DNA from: Lutacidiplasma sp049802875
Lineage (GTDB): Archaea > Thermoplasmatota > Thermoplasmata > Lutacidiplasmatales > UBA184
DNA: 64,000 nucleotides
Assembly: GCA_049802875.1 (NCBI GenBank)
Contig: JBARNH010000007.1
Location: 106,611 to 170,610 of the forward strand
Direction of reading: 5' to 3'
A program made the translations under genes and the position numbers. Below, piece by piece: positions 16,543 to 24,353 of this stretch. The number at the start of each line of letters is the position of its first letter. Within the stretch, counting starts at the first letter, position 1. A model generated the notes under the pieces. That model was not told where the DNA came from. It saw only the letters and a list, made by a program, of their open reading frames with translations, and ran no database searches.

Positions 16543-18032
16543 GCGGGGGCTGGAGCGGCATTCCCTGGAGCTGGAACTTCATCACCGACGTGCGGACCCT
16601 CTGGTCGTACGAGTTCATGCGCAATGCGGTGGAGGCCGGAACGATCATCGCGATCATGGCCGGCATCATCGGCTACTTTGTCGTCCTGCGCCGTTCGTCC
16701 TTCGCCAGTCATGCCCTCGGCCACACGGGATTCTCGGGAGCGGCCGCCGCCGTCCTGGTCGGAGCCCAGCCGGTCTTCGGTCTCTTGATCTTCACCATCG
16801 CGGCGGCGAGTGGCATGGCCGTCCTGGGCACCCGTACGTCGAGCCGGGATGTCGAGATCGGGACGGTGCTCGCCTTCTCCCTGGGACTCGGATTGCTGTT
16901 TCTCAGCCTCTATCAGGGGTACGCCCAGGAGGCGTACTCGATCCTCTTTGGGGAGGTGCTGGGCATCAGCACCGCCGAAGTGGCCTTCACGTTCTGGAGC
17001 TGCTTGGGGGTCCTCGCGATCCTGGCGCTGATCTACCGCCCGCTACTGTTCGCGTCGCTTGACGAAGATGTCGCGGAGGCGAAGGGATTGCCCCTGGTCG
17101 GGCTCAACCTCGCGTTCCTGATTCTCCTCGCGGTGACGATCTCGTTCGCGGTCCAGATCATCGGTGTTCTGCTCATCTTTGCGCTGACGGTCACACCCGC
17201 CGCCATCGCAGTGCGCTTGACCAAACGGGCCCTGTGGGCGGTGGTGGTCTCCATCCTCGTGGCCGTGACCTCCGTCTGGGGGGGGTTGTTCGTCGCGCTT
17301 TGGACGAACTATCCCGCGAGTTTCTTCATCGTGGGCATCGTCTTCGTCGAGTACGTGTGCATCCGGGGCGTCGGCGTGCTCCGGGAAACGGCCCTCCTGC
17401 AAGCGGTCGATGCGTCCGAGCGGGAGGGAGTGCGATCGCTCCGGGACGCTTCGCTCACCGCGTCCATCTCCCAGGGGTTGTTCCTCGGTGGCGCTGCCTT
17501 CCTGACGGTGAGCCTGCTTGCGTACCCGGGGGCAGCGTGGAACCCCGCCGGCCTCTACGCGCACGCGGTCTGGGCGATTCTCTGCCTCGCATCAGGAGCG
17601 ATCGTCGGGACGGCCTCCTTTCTCCTCTACTTCTCGGGGTTTCGAAAGATGGCCACCTCCTCCCGAGAGTTCACCCCTCCCGCCTTCCTGACTCTCGTAG
17701 GACTTCTGGGGTTTGCCCTGACTGCCGGGGGGCTCGGGCTCTATCTCTCGGGGGTAGCCCTCACCGCGACCTCCTACGGCCTCGCTCCAGTGGCGGTCCT
17801 GTTCGGCGCTCCGCTGCTCTTCCTGGGGGTGATCCTCTCCGTGGTGGGCCTCTTCGGCCAGGCGATGGGCAGCTGGCGCGCAGGATTCAGGTACCAGGAC
17901 GGCACGCTGCGGGCCGGCGCGATTCTCATGATCCTCCCGGCGGTCGGACACGGGGTCTCCTACGTTGGTTACCGTCGAGCGCTCGCTCGCGAACCGAGCC
18001 TCGCCGCGCCTCCTTTGAGCGCATCCGCCTGA
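16539..18032 (+). CDS. Metal ABC-3 permease with extra C-terminal membrane domain
   Basis: A 497-residue permease starting MSGGWSGIPWSWNF at an ATGA overlap with the ATPase. Residues about 20-285 match the ABC-3 (ZnuB/MntC) family, including SSFASHALGHTGFSGAA and VTPAAIAVRLTKR. From about 305 to 490 there are some five more hydrophobic helices that the usual 260-300 residue permease does not have. The extension follows a charged linker (DASEREGVRSLRDAS). Its role is unknown; it could regulate the transporter or be a fused membrane protein. The open frame upstream of 16539 is antisense or out of frame with the ATPase gene and not used. Confidence 0.87.
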   Translation: MSGGWSGIPWSWNFITDVRTLWSYEFMRNAVEAGTIIAIMAGIIGYFVVLRRSSFASHALGHTGFSGAAAAVLVGAQPVFGLLIFTIAAASGMAVLGTRTSSRDVEIGTVLAFSLGLGLLFLSLYQGYAQEAYSILFGEVLGISTAEVAFTFWSCLGVLAILALIYRPLLFASLDEDVAEAKGLPLVGLNLAFLILLAVTISFAVQIIGVLLIFALTVTPAAIAVRLTKRALWAVVVSILVAVTSVWGGLFVALWTNYPASFFIVGIVFVEYVCIRGVGVLRETALLQAVDASEREGVRSLRDASLTASISQGLFLGGAAFLTVSLLAYPGAAWNPAGLYAHAVWAILCLASGAIVGTASFLLYFSGFRKMATSSREFTPPAFLTLVGLLGFALTAGGLGLYLSGVALTATSYGLAPVAVLFGAPLLFLGVILSVVGLFGQAMGSWRAGFRYQDGTLRAGAILMILPAVGHGVSYVGYRRALAREPSLAAPPLSASA

Positions 18033-18221
18033 CATCCGGAGCCGGACTCGCTCCACACTCCCTACCCACATTCCCGACCCACCCGAACGACCTTGTTCGA
18101 GTTTGCGCTGCCACTTAGGGTGAAGCTGACCGTAGATTCGATGACCGCAAGCCGATAGGGCACCCCAACCGGTGTGCGGTGGGAAGTGGTTGTCTCTGCC
18201 CTCGGACGTCGGTCGAGGGGC

Positions 18222-18674
18222 CTACGCCGCGCTCCCCAGCGGTTTGGAGGGGGATTCCCCGGACGCCGAAGCCATCGCCATCTCGGGGCTTTCGACGATC
18301 TGGTCGATCTGCTGGATGACTCCCTTTTCGACGTGGGTCGTCCAGAGCATCTCAGGGACATCGACGGCGAGGAAAAGACCCGAGATGAGGATCACTTCGA
18401 CCGCGGTGACCGCAAGGTTCTGGACGAACTTGCCGATCCCGACGCGGATCGAGAAGTCGCTCGGCTGCCCCGTGATCAGGATCGTGAATGCGCGGTCGGC
18501 GCTGATGATGTCCCGGAGGATACCCGCCTTTTGGGCTTGAATCACAGTTCCGCTCGAGTCCGACTTCGACTGAACCTTGTACCCTTGGCTCTGAAGCTTC
18601 TGGGCGATCGCCTGTCCGAGTGCGCCGAGGTCCTTGTTCTTTCCCTGGTAGTGCTGCGTCTTCTCTGCGACCAT
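18222..18674 (-). CDS. Hypothetical protein with one hydrophobic segment
   Basis: A 150-residue protein beginning MVAEKTQHYQGKNKDLGALG. The first half is a small alpha/beta region (AQKLQSQGYKVQS, TVIQAQKAG, FTILITGQP), followed by a hydrophobic stretch NLAVTAVEVILISGLFLAV that could insert in the membrane, and a C-terminal helix ending in a Ser/Ala-rich tail. I do not recognise a characterised family. A GGTGA Shine-Dalgarno-like element lies just before the ATG. The gene is convergent with the metal-transporter operon. Confidence 0.6.
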   Translation of the reverse strand: MVAEKTQHYQGKNKDLGALGQAIAQKLQSQGYKVQSKSDSSGTVIQAQKAGILRDIISADRAFTILITGQPSDFSIRVGIGKFVQNLAVTAVEVILISGLFLAVDVPEMLWTTHVEKGVIQQIDQIVESPEMAMASASGESPSKPLGSAA

Positions 18675-19029
18675 GTAGTCACCTTACCGGTTTCTACTCG
18701 CCGGGGGATATCTCTCGTAGCTGTCAGACGAGTGACGGCGTAACCGGTCGGTAAGGTTCCCTGCGCCGCCCCCCGAGAGTCGAACGGAGAACGGTGGGCA
18801 TCCCCGCCAATCGGACAAACCTGGGGCCGGACTGAAGTCTGCATCTCCATCGGACACGGAGGATCCTCTTTCCGGAGAGGGTCAGCTACGTGGGTGCACG
18901 TACCATCGCACCCACGCGAGATCTCGTCCAACCATACTCGGTAGCTCCGCGTGTACCTGGTGAGCAACTCACGGTGCCCTGGCCAATCCTAATACGACCC
19001 CAGGAGCTTTTCGTCGTCGCGAATCCTCG
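18675..19029. other. Intergenic region without a recognised gene
   Basis: Holds the upstream region of the minus-strand hypothetical gene and, at about 18988-18996, the TATA-like CTAATACG for the SRPBCC gene at 19030. A GAGTCGAAC string near 18776 resembles a tRNA T-loop, but the stem bases do not pair and no acceptor partner is present, so I do not call a tRNA. Confidence 0.5.
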
Positions 19030-19551
19030 ATGAAAGAGATGGTTGTTTGCACCCGCCAAACCTTCGAGTGCCCGGCGAGGACAATCTGGTCGTTGATGTG
19101 CAATTCGCAGATGGACGACTCAACTTCGCTGCTTTTCAAGTTAGGCGTTCCGCAACCTGTGCAGTGCCGCGTCGCCGACGGCCGCCCGGGGGTCGGCAGC
19201 GAGCGAGAGTGCATCTCGGACCAAGGAGTGGTTCATCAGCGGATCCTGGTTTGGGAGCCCGACACGTGCCTATCATTCCGGATGGAGAGCACGGATATGT
19301 CGTTCGGCCGACACATCCGCGACCTCGTCGATACGTTCGATCTCCGGGCGACACCCCGTGGAGTCGAGGTAACTCGAACGACCCAGATCCGGACCCAAGG
19401 GCTCTTCCAAGTTCTGACGAGATTCGCCCTCTACTTCAGTTTGAAGAAGGTACACCGCTACGTTTTTCAGAACTGGAAACGGCTCGCCGCAAGCGGAGCG
19501 CCTTCGCCGCCTTCCCTCGAAAGCGGGTCGTCGTCTGCCCTGACCCCTTGA
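19030..19551 (+). CDS. SRPBCC-family (polyketide cyclase/START-like) protein
   Basis: A 173-residue helix-grip protein, MKEMVVCTRQTFECPARTIW to a Ser/Pro-rich tail. It shows the family pattern of an N-terminal strand and ARTIWSLMCNSQMDD helices, central strands with GVVHQRILVWEPDTCLSF, DTFDLRATPRGVEVTRTT, and a C-terminal helix near FQNWKRLAASG. Its promoter has the TATA-like CTAATAC about 11 nt further upstream than the leaderless genes. Ligand unknown. Confidence 0.72.
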   Translation: MKEMVVCTRQTFECPARTIWSLMCNSQMDDSTSLLFKLGVPQPVQCRVADGRPGVGSERECISDQGVVHQRILVWEPDTCLSFRMESTDMSFGRHIRDLVDTFDLRATPRGVEVTRTTQIRTQGLFQVLTRFALYFSLKKVHRYVFQNWKRLAASGAPSPPSLESGSSSALTP

Positions 19552-19665
19552 GGCGCAGTTGCATCCAAGTAGGACACTGCAGCTCCAGTTGTGCTCTATC
19601 CTCGACGACTCGCTCCGACCTGGCCAGCGCACGGCTCCGGCCGTACCGATGGTGTGTGCACTCGA

Positions 19666-20241
19666 TCACCGGACGACAGCAGCGATCGGCAGGGCACGGA
19701 GAAAATCGTCGATGGCGGGCGCCGGACCCGGAATTCGCCAGAACATCGTGCCCTCGCTCCCGGGACGGAGAGGCATTGCCCCAAGCGCGGTGGTGCGGCT
19801 TCCGTCCGACCGTGCCTTGATGGCCAGGTCGCAGACGTCCGGATCTGGGGAGAGGCCGTGCTCCTTGCCCACATGGACCGCGATCGTCGCGGAGTTGTCG
19901 AATTCCCACGCGGGCGCCTCGGTTCCGGCCACCCATGGGCCGTTCAGGACTCGAGTCCGAGGAAGGGTGGGTATCGCCCCCTTCCAGGCCATGTAGACGC
20001 GTTTACTCGGAAGGAACTGGTGCGGACCGGTCCACGGGACCAGGATTCGCTGGTCAGTGAACGCAATCCGGACCGGGCCGTAGCCTAGGGTGACTTCGAA
20101 CGCCGTAGGAATATCCCCCAACAGGAGCTCTGGTACTGTGAAGGACGGCTCAGCCGAGAGAACTAGGGGAGAACCTCAGGCCTCGCAGAACGCCGCTCCC
20201 GAGGTCGATAGAGCACCGCACCGTGGACAATTGGGGGTCAC
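19666..20241 (-). pseudogene. Zinc-ribbon protein interrupted by an in-frame TGA
   Basis: From GTG 20241 the frame reads TPNCPRCGALSTSGAAFCEA, then TGA (20176-20178), then GSPLVLSAEPSFTVPELLLG and on without further stops to 19666. A normal zinc ribbon would be CPxCG...FCxxCG, so TGA sits exactly where the fourth zinc-binding Cys should be. The downstream part (about 170 residues) contains RIAFTDQRILV, as in some PH-like domains. The GTG is 26 nt after a TATA-like element at 20262-20268, so the promoter seems intact. Either a recent nonsense mutation (TGC or TGT to TGA), an assembly error, or recoding. If translation restarts, TTG 20121 could yield a 151-residue product. Confidence 0.7.
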
Positions 20242-20261
20242 GACCTCGGAGAAGTCTCGAG

Positions 20262-20268
20262 GACTAAA
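20262..20268 (-). promoter_or_regulatory. TATA-like box of the interrupted zinc-ribbon gene
   Basis: CTTTAGT on the minus strand, centred near 20266, is 25-26 nt upstream of GTG 20241. The centre of the GTGCAA-N6-TTGCAC repeat (20276-20293) lies only 18-19 bp further upstream, so a bound protein would touch the factor B site or sit beside it. Confidence 0.55.
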
Positions 20269-20275
20269 GGAGTAG

Positions 20276-20293
20276 GTGCAAGGCCGATTGCAC
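20276..20293. promoter_or_regulatory. Inverted repeat GTGCAA-N6-TTGCAC, copy 2
   Basis: Perfect copy with spacer GGCCGA, between the tautomerase stop (20324) and the TATA-like box of the zinc-ribbon gene. It is identical in arms and spacing to the repeats at 4880 and 24267. Confidence 0.65.
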
Positions 20294-20323
20294 AGAGAGC
20301 CGTCGCGGCACCGGAGAGTTTGG

Positions 20324-20776
20324 TTAGGCGGACTTCCCGCTTCCGCCAGTCGCTCCGAGTGCAGCAATCTGGGCACGCGCCGCCTGCGCGATGTCAGAGC
20401 CGGTGTTCGCGTGGCCATTGATCCCCCAACCTCCTTCCGGGGATTCATAGATCAGTACCCACGTTCGCTCCGCGAGCGACGGATCGGCTGCCGCCTTCGC
20501 GATGATCGCCGTTAGCTCAGCGACCACTCCGAGTTGCTTCTCGCGGTCCAGAACGCCAACCGGTGTCAACACTTGGACTCGCACGTAGTTACTGTCCCCA
20601 TCAACGTTCGATATTGAATCCGCGGGGAGGTCGTGCACGAAGGCCGCCGTGTTCTTCCGGAAGAGTGGGAGCGGGGGGACCTTCTCCCACTTCATCACCG
20701 CGGCCGCGAGATCCTTCGCGAGCGTGAGCCGGTCGGCGAATGTCCCGGTCTTCGCGTACACATCAATCATCGGCAT
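20324..20776 (-). CDS. Tautomerase (4-oxalocrotonate tautomerase-like) family protein
   Basis: A 150-residue protein starting MPMIDVYAKTGTFADR. Pro directly after the initiator Met is the catalytic residue of the tautomerase superfamily after Met removal, so ATG 20776 is chosen over the upstream in-frame ATG 20788. The length suits a fused two-module tautomerase or cis-CaaD/MSAD-like form rather than the 62-residue enzymes. The segment REKQLGVVAELTAIIAKAAADP is a family helix. It is divergent from a TetR gene whose likely operator overlaps the tautomerase TATA element, so it may be the regulated target. Confidence 0.78.
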   Translation of the reverse strand: MPMIDVYAKTGTFADRLTLAKDLAAAVMKWEKVPPLPLFRKNTAAFVHDLPADSISNVDGDSNYVRVQVLTPVGVLDREKQLGVVAELTAIIAKAAADPSLAERTWVLIYESPEGGWGINGHANTGSDIAQAARAQIAALGATGGSGKSA

Positions 20777-20793
20777 GGGTCGAATCAAGCATT

Positions 20794-20807
20794 ATGATGG
20801 TCATCAT
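20794..20807. promoter_or_regulatory. Probable TetR operator ATGATG-GT-CATCAT
   Basis: A perfect inverted repeat with 6-bp arms and 2-bp spacer, in the region between divergent tautomerase and TetR genes and abutting the tautomerase TATA-like CATTATATG (minus strand, about 20805-20813). The divergent TetR protein is the likely binder. Confidence 0.65.
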
Positions 20808-20884
20808 ATAATGGTTGGCCAAGGGCGTCGGGTGAAACCGAATGCGGTGGCTTAACAAACCCTGAAGCGCCTCCGCGAAGCGAA

Positions 20885-21472
20885 ATGGCTAGGGATAGTA
20901 GAGATCGGATGGTGGTGACTGCGGCGTCGCTCCTTGGATCCCGTGGGGCCGGGGGCGTCTCTCTGACCGACATCTTGGAGGGTAGCAAGGCACCTCGTGG
21001 GTCGATCTATCACCATTTCCCCGGCGGGAAACGCGAACTCGTCGAGGATGCGATGCGATGGACCTCGGAACAGGTACTGGGTTACCAGCGCAGATGCACC
21101 GGCCGCACGCCGGCCGACGTGTTGGAACACTTCGTCGACTTTTTCCGCCAATCGATGATCTCGTCGGGGTGTGCGGCAGGATGCCCGGTGGCGGGCGTCA
21201 TCCTCGATACTTACGGGTCGAAAGGGAGCCTCAAGCAAGCGGGTCGCGCGAGTTTTCGAGCGTGGGTCACGCTTCTCGCGAAACAGCTCGAAGCAGCCGG
21301 AACTCCCCGTGGGAAAGCGCCTGATCTTGCCGCGATGGCGTTGGCGTCGGTCGAGGGGGCATTGATCCTCTGCCGGGCGGAGGGCAACATTCGTCCTCTG
21401 GAGCTTGTCGCGGAACAGCTTCGCTTCTTGGCCCGCCGGTTCAGCACCACCCGTCCCTTGAGATCGCACTAG
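20885..21472 (+). CDS. TetR/AcrR-family transcriptional regulator
   Basis: A 195-residue TetR repressor of the LmrA/YxaF type. N-terminal HTH: AASLLGSRGAGGVSLTDIL...APRGSIYHHFPGGKRELVEDA, the standard GS(I/L)YxHFxxK signature. The C-terminal domain has GCAAGCPVAGVILD and closing helices with AMALASVEGALILCRAEG, all typical of this subgroup. It is divergent from the tautomerase gene and has a TATA-like CTTAACA near 20853. An SDR gene lies downstream on the same strand under its own promoter and could be a second target. Confidence 0.9.
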   Translation: MARDSRDRMVVTAASLLGSRGAGGVSLTDILEGSKAPRGSIYHHFPGGKRELVEDAMRWTSEQVLGYQRRCTGRTPADVLEHFVDFFRQSMISSGCAAGCPVAGVILDTYGSKGSLKQAGRASFRAWVTLLAKQLEAAGTPRGKAPDLAAMALASVEGALILCRAEGNIRPLELVAEQLRFLARRFSTTRPLRSH

Positions 21473-21569
21473 CAATGCGCTGGGCGACGGTGAACATGCT
21501 TAGACCAACCTCTGACCCCGTTTCAGGACCCCGGTGAGCCGTTATATCAAGGGATTCCGACGAAGGGAC

Positions 21570-22454
21570 ATGCCGAACACACCTCGATATGCGGTGGTGA
21601 CCAGCGCAACCCGCGGGGCGGGAAAGGCCGTCGCTATCGAGCTTGGGGGAGCGGGTTGGACGATCGCAGTGACCGGCAGAAGCACCCGCGAGACTCCCAG
21701 CCGGGAAGGGATCGGGGGCACCCTTGAGGACACGGCAACGGCGGTCGAGCATGCGGGGGGAAGATGCCTGCCCACCCGATGCGACCTCTCCCGCGAAGAA
21801 GACTTGACGACGTTGACAGAGAAGGTGAAGAGAGAATTCCCGACGCTTGACCTCCTCGTGAACTGCGCCTGGGGAGGTTACGAGGAACACGACCTCGAAA
21901 ATTTCGTTCGACCGTTCTGGGAGCAGCCGACTCATCATTGAGATCGGATGTTCAATTCTGGAGTCCGTCTCACACTTCGGACTTCGGCCCGTCTCACCCC
22001 ACTCCTGATGCCTAACCGCCGTGGTTGCATCTTCAATATTGTGGCCTGGTTGGAGGGAGAGTACCTGGGAAACCTCTACTACGACACGGCAAAGTCCGCC
22101 ATTATCCGAATGACTGAGGGGATGGCAAAGGAGCTCCGTCCCTACGGGGTTGCGGCCATCGCGTTGGTTCCCGGGTTCATGCGCACGGAACGCGTCACGG
22201 CATCGCATGCCGTGCATCCCTTCGACCTCAGCTCGACGGAATCGCCCTCGTATCTTGGGAGAGCCGTGGCGGCGCTGGCCAGCGACCCAGATATCCTCGC
22301 AAAATCCGGCCAGCTCCTTTACGTGGGGAATCTGGCGAAAGTCTACGGGTTCACCGACATCGACGGGACTCAGCCGCCCGTATTCCGACCCGGCGATTTG
22401 GAACGTGCCTACGGAGAATCGCAATCGGGCGAGCCCCCGTCAGATCCTCCCTGA
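21570..22454 (+). pseudogene. Short-chain dehydrogenase/reductase interrupted by an in-frame TGA
   Basis: Starting at ATG 21570 (MPNTPRYAVVTSATRGAGKAVAIEL, 25 nt after TATA-like TTATATC) the frame runs through the cofactor motif, CDLSREEDL and LLVNCAWGG. It stops at TGA 21939-21941 and continues in the same frame from DRMFNSGVR to 22454 with the catalytic YDTAK motif and VPGFMRTE. The residue before DRM in related SDRs is normally Trp, so TGG to TGA is the simplest change. The whole would be about 294 residues, normal for SDRs. Neither half alone would be active: the cofactor site and the YxxxK site are split. Confidence 0.75.
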
Positions 22455-22469
22455 GCGCGAGCGCGCTCA
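22452..22469. other. GC-rich perfect hairpin at the end of the SDR gene
   Basis: TGAGCGCG and CGCGCTCA are separated by two bases and begin at the stop codon of the SDR frame. There is no T-run after it, so it is not a typical terminator. It may stabilise the 3' end or be an operator. Confidence 0.35.
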
Positions 22470-22675
22470 CCCAGGCAAGCCGTGAGGGCCACCGAAGGTG
22501 CAGCCCCAATTACGCGCCCGACTTCCCATTGGAAGAGAGGATTCCGGTAACCCACGTCAAGAAGCTTGTGAACGCGATCAGAGGCCCATGAGCGGACTGG
22601 CATGAGACAGCGGTCGCCAGTACCCCTGGGGGTACAGTATTACTCCCCGTAGCCGTTCCGTCGTGGGATTCAGGG

Positions 22676-22969
22676 ATGGCGACGTACGCGCTTTTCGAGG
22701 TCGATTGGCACGATCAGAATATGGCCAAGGAGTATCGGGAGAAGTTCGGACCGGTTCTCGATAAATATCGGGGCAAGACCCTCTGCGCCGGCCCGCCTCA
22801 GGTGATCGAAGGGAGCTGGAATCCGGCGAGAGTGGTCATACTCGAGTTTCCGACCACCGACGACTTTCGCACCTGGTATGCCTCTCCGGAGTATGCGCCC
22901 GTGCTCAAACTTCGTAAGGAAGGCGCGACCACCAAGACGGTGGTGGTCGTCGAAGGGCCGACTCGCTAA
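22676..22969 (+). CDS. DUF1330 family protein
   Basis: A 97-residue ferredoxin-like-fold protein of the DUF1330/EthD-like dimeric alpha-beta barrel group. It has the family pattern YALFEVDWHDQNMAKEYREK, then YRGKTLCAG, VIEGSW, RVVILEFPTTDDFRTWYASPEY and a closing strand TVVVVEG. It is a single-gene unit with a TATA-like GTATTAC near 22641. Members are small enzymes or binding proteins of unknown substrate. Confidence 0.88.
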   Translation: MATYALFEVDWHDQNMAKEYREKFGPVLDKYRGKTLCAGPPQVIEGSWNPARVVILEFPTTDDFRTWYASPEYAPVLKLRKEGATTKTVVVVEGPTR

Positions 22970-23060
22970 CCGGCCCGGAACGGTCCCCGACCTGTCCGCC
23001 GCTGTTGCGGCTTCCGTGAGCGCTTCCTAAGAGCCGCCCCTCCTTCGCCAATCGCGAACA

Positions 23061-23771
23061 ATGCCGGCTCCGAGGAGGCGAGCGGGGGCGCGTCGCCCGA
23101 CCGGTATGCCTGCATCGGCCCGTGCTTTCTGGACTCGATTATACGCGGAGATCCCTACTCAAGGCCTCCCGTGGGCCAACACGGGTCCGTTCCCGCCACT
23201 GGTTCGAGCGGTGGAGAACGGCTGGTTGAGTACGCCAGGTCCCGTGCTCGATGTTGGGTGTGGAGTCGGCACGAACACCCTCTGGCTCGCCAGTCAGGGT
23301 TTCCAAGCGACCGGGATTGATATCGCCCCCGGGGCGGTCGCGGCGGCGGTATCGAATCGGGGGGCGACACTTCGGAATCCAAATTTCTTGGAGGATGACG
23401 TGCTCGTCAGTTCTCTACCCACGGCGAAATTCCGATCTGCGGTTGACGTGGGATGTTTCCAGACCCTTCCCCCGCGTACGCGAAGGGCGTTTTCGGCCGG
23501 CCTTGCCCGCCTGCTCTCACCGGGAGCGCCCTATCTTCTCTTTTGGGTCGCCCGAGAGGAGACGGGACCATGGGGTCCTCCCCACCGCCTGTCGGTCGGC
23601 GAGGTCGTCGACACCTTCGAGTCGTTGTTCCTCGTCGAGCAGGTCGAGTATCGACCCCGCACCGTTCGCCTCACGCGCCAACTGATGCGGTCGGCTCGCC
23701 CCCTGGCGACTCTCTCCGGATACACCGCCCGACTCGTGCGCCGGCGCGCTCCCCAACCTCCGGCCAAATGA
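23061..23771 (+). CDS. Class I SAM-dependent methyltransferase
   Basis: A 236-residue Rossmann-fold methyltransferase. Motif I is VLDVGCGVGTNTLWLASQG, followed by the acidic ATGIDIAPGAV, a motif IV region VDVGCFQTLPP and the strand YLLFWVARE. The layout resembles the thiopurine-methyltransferase/TehB-like group, which often act on small or toxic molecules. The N-terminus is basic and probably flexible; a second in-frame ATG at 23106 is an alternative start. Substrate unknown. Confidence 0.85.
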   Translation: MPAPRRRAGARRPTGMPASARAFWTRLYAEIPTQGLPWANTGPFPPLVRAVENGWLSTPGPVLDVGCGVGTNTLWLASQGFQATGIDIAPGAVAAAVSNRGATLRNPNFLEDDVLVSSLPTAKFRSAVDVGCFQTLPPRTRRAFSAGLARLLSPGAPYLLFWVAREETGPWGPPHRLSVGEVVDTFESLFLVEQVEYRPRTVRLTRQLMRSARPLATLSGYTARLVRRRAPQPPAK

Positions 23772-24353
23772 CCTGATTTTGGCGTGATCGAGCGTGATCG
23801 AACGAACACCGGATCTTGGGTTAGGCCAGGTTCATCGCCTTCCGAACTGATCCAGATCTCGGATCCCTTCCTAGTTGGGGGACCTGATTCGATCGGATTT
23901 CCGACGGGATCGACTGGCGCCCGCTGCTGGGGGTTTAGGAAGGTACGTGACGTCAAATGTCGGGTTCAATGGTCGCGGTTTCCCATCCGCTGCGTCAGCG
24001 CGAGGGTTCCACTTCGAGGTACGACGCCGACGCTCCCGTGATTCGAGCTCAAGCCTCGAAGAGGAAATGAGCCGTCGACGGGGCGCTGGCGCACCCCGGA
24101 CCTGGTGATCAACCGTTTTGGGGTGAAACGTACGCGGCCGCCCGACTCCGGTGCTCGAGGATTCGACCCTGGTGTCACCCGAGCCCCGGCGCGGATCCCC
24201 TCTAGAGTGTGACGACGACCCTTCCCAGGGCGCGGCCCTGAATCGAATGGATTTCGGGTGGAAAGGGTGCAACCGACATTGCACCTCCCGAAGTAGCGGG
24301 GCGAGTGAGCCCTTGCAGAACCGCTTAATCCCGAAGTGAGGTCCGATGTTCCG
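23772..24353. other. Long intergenic region
   Basis: No reading frame here looks like a real gene. It begins with GTGATCGA repeated ten bases apart (about 23784-23801). Near its end it contains the perfect inverted repeat at 24266-24285 and the TATA-like CTTAAT at 24324-24329 for the SnoaL-like gene. A decayed gene or an unrecognised RNA is possible, but I see no positive evidence. Confidence 0.5.
24266..24285. promoter_or_regulatory. Inverted repeat GGTGCAA-N6-TTGCACC, copy 3
   Basis: A perfect 7-bp inverted repeat with spacer CCGACA, containing the GTGCAA-N6-TTGCAC core. Its centre is about 52 bp upstream of the TATA-like box and 78 bp upstream of the SnoaL-like start. Confidence 0.65.

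Noticed and set aside
18760..18830. tRNA-like string (GAGTCGAAC near 18776) on the minus strand
   Set aside because: The T-stem bases do not pair and no acceptor or anticodon arm can be built around it.
19666..22454. Reassignment of TGA to Trp or Cys throughout the genome
   Set aside because: TGA is the natural end of many intact genes here (for example 2383, 14437 and 18032), so a general code change does not fit.
22452..22469. Hairpin as a classical terminator
   Set aside because: There is no following T-run and the loop is only two bases, so it is listed only as a hairpin.
23772..24353. A possible gene or RNA in the long gap before the SnoaL-like gene
   Set aside because: Frames there lack family signals and start/promoter support; no stable extended structure was apparent beyond the inverted repeat already listed.
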